From Ascaphus truei (Eukaryota > Chordata > Amphibia > Anura > Ascaphidae), in assembly GCA_036426205.1 (NCBI GenBank), contig CM071567.1:293212847-293276846 (forward strand): DNA of 64,000 bases, in the 5' to 3' direction. The position numbers and the translations under genes are program-made. Position 1 is the stretch's first letter. The number at the start of each line of letters is the position of its first letter. Positions 56,349 through 64,000 of the stretch are shown piece by piece. The notes beneath the pieces are model-generated. The model worked only from the letters and a program-made list of their open reading frames with translations. It did no database searches and had not been told where the DNA came from.

Positions 56349-57935
56349 CTGTATGTGGTTCTGAATCCTGGAGCCTTACGGTTCTAAGCAGGTATCGCAG
56401 AGAATCAAACAAGTGCATTTTAAAGTATTTGAAGGAGGATAAACCCAGACATATTTCTTGCCTATCAAATGATTGGTATATGCTACTGCTCACCAGTAAC
56501 AGGAGACTGTCAATTAGATGCTGCATAGAGATGCAGAGAAATTAGTTAAAAGTAGACTTTTCATTTTTCAGTTAAAAGCTACTCGTCCCACCAGTTTCTG
56601 CGTGCAAGATGCCATTGTCAGGGTATAATACAAGGGACTCAACTGGTCCAATATATACAATCTATGTATTTAATAGCAATATCAAAATGAATGTATAAAA
56701 TTATATTTACAGTATATACTGTACTTATACAACATTGCCGCTTAATCACAGGAAAACACCATAGTCTCACTCTCAATTTAAACCATATATCAACATTGCT
56801 CTCAAATGTTGAATCCCCCCAAATGTTGCTGCAGAAGTTGCGTAATGCGGTCACTTCCTGTGTGGTCAAGATTACAGTATCTCTCTCAATGCCAATATAT
56901 CATAAACCGACAGTCGAACTATCACAAAACTCTACAACATGTAACTCTACTGAAAACATGGTCATAAATAAATACATAACAAAAGAAGTTGCTCAATGAC
57001 CACATTGTAAACGTTATTTTGGTGGCACGTGGAAAGATACCTGTGAACACACCTGGGAAATATACTAATTTAAGTCAATGGGTACTTTTCTGAAATAGAC
57101 TCTCTCTCTATCTTACCCTTCCGCTCTCCCTCTCTCTGTCTCTCTCTCTCTGGGCTAAAAGGTTAGGTACTAGGGGGGGGGGAGAGGGGGCACAAAGGAT
57201 TCCCCTGTTATCTTTTTTTTATCTGTTAATTGTTAATGCATCCCTGTGTGGAATATTTCTGTACAAGGACTCAATGTCCAAAGTACATAAATAAGTAACT
57301 TGAAGGTGCCACCTCATCTGTGATTTCTGAGTTTTCTTCCTTTTTCTTTTAACTTTATGGGCCCTTTACCTTCCTAGTTCTTTTATGGCTTTCCCCCACT
57401 GCTCTAGACATCTGTATTACGCCTCGACTCTCTTCTATCTTCCTTCTCCTAGCACTGTGTTCCTTCACAGCTTCCTGGCCCCCTTAGTGGACATTTGGAG
57501 TTTCTTTTACACACTGTGAGTGTTCATTTGGATGTCATTACCCAGAATCCCTGACTGCAGTGGAAGCATTGTATGCTAAGAGATAATGGAGAAAGGCAGG
57601 GTTGCAGACCTGTCTGAGACATGCATGTGCTCACAAGTGGTATTTTTATTTGCTGAACATTGTTTTGGTCACTTTTTTACTCGCCATAACTTATTTTGTT
57701 TCTTTTACAACTTTGAAAATACGTGGCTACTTTTTCAGCTCATCATTCCTCTTCGGTTACTTATGTTGCTTCAGAGGTCACCTGAGGTCATGCTTGTCAT
57801 CTTAGAGAATTCCCAAATTTTACTCACAAACCCAATATAGCTAACCTATTGGTGGTTCCCTCTTCTGCATGTGATCAGATCTCCTGCTCACCAAGGACCT
57901 AAAACTAAACATCGACCTATCAATTACAGCTGTTT
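56349..57935. other. No recognised gene; (CT)n tract
   Basis: A (CT)n-rich region lies at about 57100-57152 and a G-run at about 57172-57190. A short plus-strand frame at 57586-57840 has no recognisable domain. Confidence 0.45.
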
Positions 57936-58193
57936 ATTATTATTATTTTTTTTTATAACTTTCTTTTATTGGTTTTTCAAGGGTATTACATACAAGTATC
58001 ACATTGGTATCATTTAATAGACTGTTGGACAGACAATATCTAGACAAACATTGGGGGGGTAGACGAGAGAAATTGGGGTAATGGGGAGGGGAGGGATGCA
58101 GGGGGAGGGGGGGACTGGGGAGGTGGTGTAAAGGAGGTAACTTTAGTCTTGTTCTTCACTGGTCTTATGCCGGCACTGTGGGTTCAGTTCTAT

Positions 58194-61100
58194 CTATGAC
58201 CATACTGCACCTGGCTTGGGGTCAGGGGGGTGCGCATAGGCTACCTTGATCTGCCTTAGGCTTAGTGTTAGCGTCATCTCCTGCGTTTTTGGTCCGTCCT
58301 TGAAGGAGAACCCATCTGTTTCTATCAAAGCCAGATGGAGGCATTGCTCATCCCTGGGATATCCGTCTGCGCCAACCATAGCGACCAGACTTTTTGGAAA
58401 TTTGAGCCAGTGTCGTTGAACAGACTTGTCAACTTTTCCATCTGGCAAGCAAACCAAATTCTGTTCCGGATTTTATCTATTGATGGAATTGCATTCTGGT
58501 TCCACAGTGCTGCGGTCTCGCACCTCATGGCCGTAGCAAAATGTGCTATTAATTTGTTTCCTGATCTAGAGACCTCATTTGTGGGCTTACCTAACAGGAA
58601 CACCCATGGGTCTAGTTGAATTTTGAGGCCCAAAAATATCCTCTGTAGCCAGTCTCTGATTTATGTCCAGACAGGTATGAGTCGTGGACAAGACCACAAC
58701 ATGTGCACCAGGTCTCCCCGTTCCCCACACTGTCTGGGACAGAGTGGGGAAGCTCCCGCAACGAATTTTGCCAATCTAACTGGGGTGAGATACCACCTCA
58801 TTAATACCTTAGATGAGTTCTCCTTCAATGTCGTACAAATCGAGCTACTGGCCGCCGCCTTAAAGATTGCTGTCCAGTCATCGTCGTCTAACGGTCCTGT
58901 CAGGTCAGTCTCCCATTGTGCCATGAACCTGGTTTTATGTGAGCTGTCAATGTCCACCCTTACCACTTCTCTGTAAAGAGCAGATATGAGTCCCCGTGTA
59001 TCGGTTCCCCGATCACAGAGCTTCTCAAAATTGGTTAGCGGTGGTCTATTCAAGTGTTTGGTATAGAATGCCCGGACCTGGAGGTATCTAAGAAATTCTG
59101 TGTTGGGTAGGTCCGTTTCTGACTGTATTAGATCAAATGGCTTAATCGTGTCTCGTCCCTCCAGGTCTTTTAGTCTTCGCAACCCCAGTCTCTGCCAACG
59201 TGTGAAGTTCTTATCAACCAGCCCTGGAGCAAAGTCTGGATTTCCATACAGGGGAGTCATCAGAGTATGTTTTGAGGTCAATGAGTGATTATTTTTAGCC
59301 GCATCCCAGACCGAGAGAGAGTTAAGCACCGAAGTCAGCGGATCCCTCAATTCTTTTAATCTAGGTTTAGGATACCAAATTAGGTCCTTAAGCTCTAGCG
59401 GGGCGCACACCTCCCTCTCCAGTGCCACCCATCGCCTCTGCTCCAGGTCACCGTGCCACTGTGTAATTTGGCATAGTTGTGCCGCTTTGTAATATGCCAT
59501 CAAGCTCGGTACTGCTAAGCCCCCAGTTTCCCGAGGTCTTTGCATAATTGACATTGTTTTTCCAAATGAATCTTGTAATTGCGTTCTGCAATTCTTTAAT
59601 GTCTGATCGCACTACGGGTATCGGAACAGGTATAGTATTCTAGGGAGGAGGTTCATTTTCACACAATAGATTCTGCCAATCCAGGATATTCCGTATGCAG
59701 ACCAATCCTTTAGTTCCTTCGTGAGGGCTCTTAGTAATCTCGGGTAGTTCTCTTGATATAGATTGGAGCTACGTTTGGTTAGATATATCCCTAAGTATTT
59801 TATAGCTTTGGACTGCCATTTAAACTGGAAGTTAATTTCTATTAATTTCTCTGTTTCTCTTGGGATGTTTAGATTTAGTGCCTCCGATTTAGATTGATTT
59901 ATCTTGAAACCGGAGATTCTACTAAATTTTTCCAGTAGAGCAAACAGATTGGGCAACGAGGTAAGCGGTTTTGTCAGAGACAATATGATGTCATCTGCAT
60001 ATAGAGCGATTTTATGCTCTTGGGAGTGGATTTGTATTCCTGAAATATCGGGACTGCGACGTATGTGTGCCGCTAACGGTTCCACGCATAGGGCGAACAA
60101 CAAGGGCGAGAGTGGGCAGCCCTGTCTGGTCCCGCTTTTGATTTTAAACAACTCTGACGGAAAGCCCTGGTGGATCACCCTGGCGGTCGGTGTTGTGTAT
60201 AATGCTTTTATTGCCCCTAGAATTTTGCCTCCAAACCCAAATGCTCCAAGCGTGGACCCCATGTATGGCCAGTCAATCCTGTCGAAGGCCTTCTCCGCTC
60301 AATCTATTGGCCAGTAATTTGGAGTATATCTTAACGTCCGAATTTATTAAGGATATCGGCCTGTAACTTTCACAGTTTGTGGGATCTTTGTCCTTCTTAT
60401 GAATTATAGATATCGACGCCTGGAGCATCTGGTCCGAAAAGGGTTCCCCCGCCAAGACTCCGTTAAATAACTTGAGCATGTGCGGTGCTAGAACCCCGAT
60501 AATTTTTTTGTAATACAAATTAGAAAACCCGTCAGGTCCCGGGGCCTTAGAGGGTTTGAGACTCTTGATGACCGCGGTCAGTTCCTCCAGAGTGAAATCA
60601 GTCTGAATTGCCTCGCGCTCAAGTCTGTTTAGTCTAGGTAGGGCTGCCTCCTTTAAGAAGGTCTGTAATAATTTGTTCGTTTTTGGGTTGTGTGTCACCT
60701 TCTCCCCATTATAGAGCTGTTCGTAAAAAAGCCTAAACTCTTCCACTATGCGTTTAGGGTTGGAGGACATTTCCCCCGTTTTAGTTTTAATGGCCTGTAT
60801 ATTATAACTTGGTTGCCTATTCCTGATCCTGTTAGCTAGCATAGTGTCCGGCTTGTTGGCTTTCTCAAAGAATTTCCTCTTGGTCCAACTCAGGTCTCTC
60901 TCGGCCTTGGATGCGAGGAGTAGGTTAAGTTCTATCCTTACATCCTTCAGCTCCTTAAGAATGTCCCCTCTACCTGATCGGCTATGTAGTATAGAGAGCT
61001 CATGTAACCTCTTATATAGTTGTGTCAATTTTGTTTCCCTCTGCTTTTTCCGTCTTGCTGCGAGACTAATCAGCATTCCTCGCATCGTGGCCTTGTGAGC

Positions 61101-61957
61101 CTCCCACAGTATAATGTGAGATTCCACTGTGCCTGTATTAGTGGCGAAAAATTGCCTAATCTCGTCTTTAACTGTCTGGGCTAATTCTGGGATCTTAATC
61201 AGGGACTCGTTTAATTTCCAATTTGCTCCCGGGCTGACTGGCCTAATTTGAGTGCATCGTAGCTCGATTGATGCGTGGTCCGACCATGAGATGTCATGGA
61301 TCAGAGTGTCGGTGATTTGTGGGACCATTCTGCTCGACACAAAGAAGTGGTCTAGTCTACTATAGCTGTCGTGTGGGTGTGAGTAAAATGTATAGGTACG
61401 CTCGCCCGGGTGCTGTTCCCGCCATATGTCAACTAAACATCCTCGTCTCAGCCCCTCTAAGAGAGCTGTGGCCCCTGTTTGTCTCACTTTTTTCTGTCTC
61501 GGAGATCTGTCTATTCGCGGATCTAGAACCTTATTGAAGTCTCCCGCTAATATTATGTTTCCCACTGCCCATTGTTGGAGTTTAAGAAAAAAATCTTCAA
61601 AGAACTGGGGATCTTTTTCACATGGGGCATATACGCATGCCAAAGTTACTCTACATTGCTGCAGTAGGCCCACTAGTATTATATATCTACCTTCTGGGTC
61701 ACGTTTTATTTTTTCCAGCTCAAACGAGACTTTGTTGTGGAGTAAAATAGAACCCCTTTTTTCTTTTCTTTGGCTGAGGCGAGATAGAACCTCCTAAAAT
61801 TTTTGTCTATAAACCCTGGGTTTTTGTTAGAGCAGTAATGTGTCTCTTGAAGAAAGAGAACATCTGTTTTCCTACGCTTGAATTCTGCAAAGGCGATTCT
61901 ACGTTTTTGAGGGGAATTGAAACCCTTAACATTTTGTGATAGGAACTTCAGAGCCAT
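58194..61957 (-). pseudogene. L1 ORF2 (endonuclease, RT, cysteine region), frameshifted
   Basis: Starts at ATG 61957. The endonuclease shows LSQNVKGFNSPQKR, FLQETHY, YAP, GDFNKVLDPR, RLDHFFVS and SDHASIEL, so its catalytic residues are visible. The RT shows SKAPGPDGFSNLYYK, SYRPISLINSDVKIYSKLLANRL, KAFDRIDW (motif A, about 60295), GTRQGCPLSPLLFAL (motif B) and ALYADDIIL (motif C, about 60005). The C-terminal cysteine block reads CPRQCGERGDLVHMLWSCP (about 58745-58690). Breaks occur at about 61690, 60300, 59600 and 58650. At 60300 roughly 60 codons between ANRL and motif A are missing compared with the copy at 17110-19310. It is not functional as it stands. Confidence 0.85.
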
Positions 61958-63144
61958 GTTTGTGTGTGTAGTGAATCTTTGTGGGTGCGGTGCGTTTGCC
62001 TCCTACCCGTGCCTTGGATTTTCTGTGGATACTAGTAGTGGTGCTGCTGATCTCTTGACTCCGTGAAACCTCCTTTTGTGAAACCTGGGAAGGGGGAGGG
62101 AAAACACATAGGGAAATGACAGGGAACATAAAGCCTTGTAACAAGTACAAAGAAAACCATCTTGGCCCTAACTGACCTATGGTTTACTGCCTGGGAAAAC
62201 CGCCGGTACTCTGGGTGCTCCCACTTTTCTGTCTGTGATTGCGGGATACCTTCCAGATCACGGATTCCCAGGTCTTTGACCGGGCTGTGGCTTAAGGCCG
62301 CAGTCCAGCCCCAGGGGCACATGCCAACAGGTAGGGATAAGGGCTATCACCCGCCCCCCCCCGCCGGCAGTGCTAACATTATCTTGTTATAATTATATGC
62401 ATAAACGTATGCTAAGAACTCAACTACGTAGTTAGTTAACTAAAATCTATCTTCAGTTGTTGCCGCCTTCCGTCTTCAAGGGTCTATAACTGACTGGCAA
62501 AACTTTTAAACTAAAGTAAGCTTGTGACTAATGTGTTCTCAGCCCCTCTCCACAGCGGGGGAATTCGCGCACCCCCCTGAGGAGTCCCTCCCCCCCCCCC
62601 CCGGCGGATCCCCTGGCTGCCTCTGCTGTCTCTCAGTATCAGACGCCAGTCTCCCTCCTGCCTTGCAGGCGCCGCTGTTGACGTCACTTCCCCTGCGACG
62701 GGGCTCTGCGAGGGACTGCCCCCTGACGTCATCCGGGTCCAGTGCGCATATCCGCCTGCGAGCAGCCAAGGAAGGAGGTGTGTCCCGCGGGTGGAGCCGA
62801 CCGGAGCTCCCGAGTTTCGCGCCCAAACTGCGTCCACCATTCTCTTTTGGCGCTTCTTCTGCAGCTTGTCCCGCGGATCTTTGCAGGAAGCCATTTTGGT
62901 GAGTATTGAGATTTTTTTTTCCCCCTTTTTTCTTTTTTTCCCCTGCCTTCTCCTAGTTTGCTGCAGGGACTTGACCGTCTGGTCTCGAACCGCCGGGAGG
63001 GGGATGGGGGGTGGCACAGGGGCATGCAGTCATCAGGCAACTTTCGGTGAGGGTAATAGTCTCTTTATTTCTTTAATATAACAGGGACAATAACAGTAAC
63101 TGTTAGTTCTACTGGAACTAGAAAGCAGGCATGGCGCTCAGCCT
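61958..63144 (-). other. L1 inter-ORF spacer with GC-rich, promoter-like segment
   Basis: About 1.19 kb separates ORF1 from ORF2. It contains a CpG-rich stretch (62530-62890) with GTTGACGTCACTTCC and CCTGACGTCATCCGGGT (CRE-like), and a plus-strand GCCATTTTGGTGAGT (YY1-like, then a splice donor, about 62889-62903). L1 inter-ORF regions are usually much shorter, so it may hold an insertion or an internal/antisense promoter. Confidence 0.4.
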
Positions 63145-64000
63145 TCAGGCAGGTCTTGAGGGTCTTGGCTTATCCTGGCGATGGCCGGCTGGGGAGCCCA
63201 CTTTTTCCCACTCTGTCTGTCGTGGAGGACGTTCTCCAGGGGCATCCATCTGCAGCGTGTTGGGTAGATCCAATCTTTTCAGGAACTCCAGACCATCTGC
63301 CAAGTGCTTGAGGACATGGGACCGGCCGTGCTGCACCACAATCAGGGCAAAGGGGAAGGCCCATCTATATCTTACATTTTTGTCCCGTAAGATTCTGGTG
63401 ACAGGCTGGAGGGCCTGGCATCTGGTTAGTGTGATCGGGGAAATGTCCTGGTAGATGGCCATCTCCACTCCCTCAAATTTCACTGTAGGAGTGGCCCTGG
63501 TGATTTTGCAGATCTCTGCTTTGGTGGTGAAGTGTTGCAGGCGCAAGATTACATCCCTGGGTGGGTTGTTAGGCAGTGGACGGGCCCTCAATGCCCGATG
63601 GCACCGGTCCATAACCAGCTCCGCCTCTGTCTTTCCCGGCATTATGGAGGTCATCCATCTGTTGAGCATTGCCTCAGGGTCTTGGATCTCCTCAGGGATC
63701 CCCCTAACCCTTAGGTTGTTCCGCCTGTCTCGATTTTCGCTATCTTCGTGGCGTTCTTCTAGTTCAGCCACCTTCCGTTCAAGGGTGGTGACCCTGGAGT
63801 CTGTCTCCTTTTGACATCTTGTGGACTCCTCCATTTTCTCCTCTAAGTCATTCGTGCGGGTCCAAATGCTTAGGATATCTTTCCGCAGGTGTTCCACTTC
63901 CCCCCTGAAAAAGGTTTTGAGGTCGGAGAGGAGCTGTGCAATTTCCCTCTTCATAGCGCCTGTCGGGTCGTCCGCCGCCACCTCCAGCTCCGGTGCGGAG
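63145..64000 (-). CDS. L1 ORF1 protein, N-terminus off the window
   Basis: The frame is open from the right edge to the stop at 63145 (at least 284 codons). A coiled coil rich in heptads (EVEHLRKDILSIWTRTNDLEE, then TLERKVAELEERHED; key residues only) is followed by an RRM-like region (RRNNLRVRGIPEEIQ). A C-terminal domain follows (PPRDVILRLQHFTTKAEI). This is the trimeric RNA-binding chaperone of L1 particles. No frameshift is seen in the visible part. No Met is needed at 63981, because the frame continues upstream. Confidence 0.8.
   Translation of the reverse strand, partial: SAPELEVAADDPTGAMKREIAQLLSDLKTFFRGEVEHLRKDILSIWTRTNDLEEKMEESTRCQKETDSRVTTLERKVAELEERHEDSENRDRRNNLRVRGIPEEIQDPEAMLNRWMTSIMPGKTEAELVMDRCHRALRARPLPNNPPRDVILRLQHFTTKAEICKITRATPTVKFEGVEMAIYQDISPITLTRCQALQPVTRILRDKNVRYRWAFPFALIVVQHGRSHVLKHLADGLEFLKRLDLPNTLQMDAPGERPPRQTEWEKVGSPAGHRQDKPRPSRPA

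Larger units (their letters stand above)
57936..64000 (-). mobile_element. Long Tx1-type L1 LINE, 5' end beyond window
   Basis: On the minus strand: ORF1 (63145 to the window edge), a spacer of about 1.2 kb, ORF2 (about 61957-58194) and a 3' UTR that ends in CCAATAAAAGAAAG, then an A-rich (TAA)n tail at about 57990-57936. It is the best-preserved LINE here but carries frameshifts and one internal deletion. The clade call rests on ORF1 and ORF2 motifs. Confidence 0.85.

Noticed and set aside
57586..57840. 84-aa frame with hydrophobic segments
   Set aside because: Hydrophobicity comes from T-rich sequence; no homologous family is recognised and there is no supporting context.
62511..63017. 168-aa arginine-rich minus-strand frame
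   Set aside because: It sits in the GC-rich spacer of the L1, with overlapping frames on both strands and no known domain.

Overview
The window reads as non-coding DNA from a large, transposon-rich vertebrate genome. The closest fit is a frog or another amphibian (inference). The reasons are the mix of Tx1-type L1, CR1 and L2 LINEs, several Penelope-like elements (PLEs) with GIY-YIG domains and hammerhead-ribozyme motifs, hAT and TA-target MITEs, and LTR elements with 4-bp target duplications. Only one ordinary-looking host-type gene stands out: a compact, highly diverged forkhead-domain gene at 41.6-42.1 kb (+). No tRNA, rRNA or CRISPR array was recognised.

Layout. 0-5 kb: an L2/CR1-type reverse-transcriptase fragment (-), a possible TATA promoter with a short first exon (-) near 2.2 kb, and a solo LTR (4252-5075). 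6-13 kb: two PLE C-terminal (GIY-YIG) remnants, a TA-target MITE, a hammerhead motif at 7.46 kb, and a 1.57-kb terminal-inverted-repeat element filled with CA-rich minisatellite. 13-19.3 kb: decayed PLE, LTR-like and hAT pieces, a 30-bp minisatellite and a broken L1 ORF2 (+). 19.7-28.9 kb: one ancient PLE coding region split by at least five later insertions (hAT, L2 tail, a 4-bp-TSD LTR element that itself holds an inverted-arm PLE derivative, and another hammerhead-bearing PLE copy). This stretch also contains direct and inverted duplications and a 40-N gap at 26098-26137 that suggest assembly trouble.

29-40 kb: hAT and TA MITEs, a solo LTR inserted in a MITE (the empty site is visible at 7.1 kb), a second inverted-arm element with a 17-bp target duplication, and a complete two-LTR element (34770-40137, minus orientation). 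The last has a primer-binding-site candidate, a polypurine tract and one long, frameshifted, unrecognised coding region in place of pol. 41-44 kb: the forkhead gene, followed by a 455-bp tandem repeat. 45-57 kb: two more solo LTRs of the same superfamily, hAT and TTAA/TA MITEs, a CR1 fragment and a hammerhead/intron-bearing PLE terminal repeat. 58-64 kb: a long L1 (-) with ORF1 running off the right edge.

The most interesting items are (1) the forkhead gene with a rewritten recognition helix, (2) the pol-less LTR element with a cysteine-rich protein, (3) LTRs that share ZNF143-, NRF1- and YY1-like motifs, and (4) the set of hammerhead-like motifs with a conserved downstream intron. All calls come from reading the sequence only; no database search was possible.
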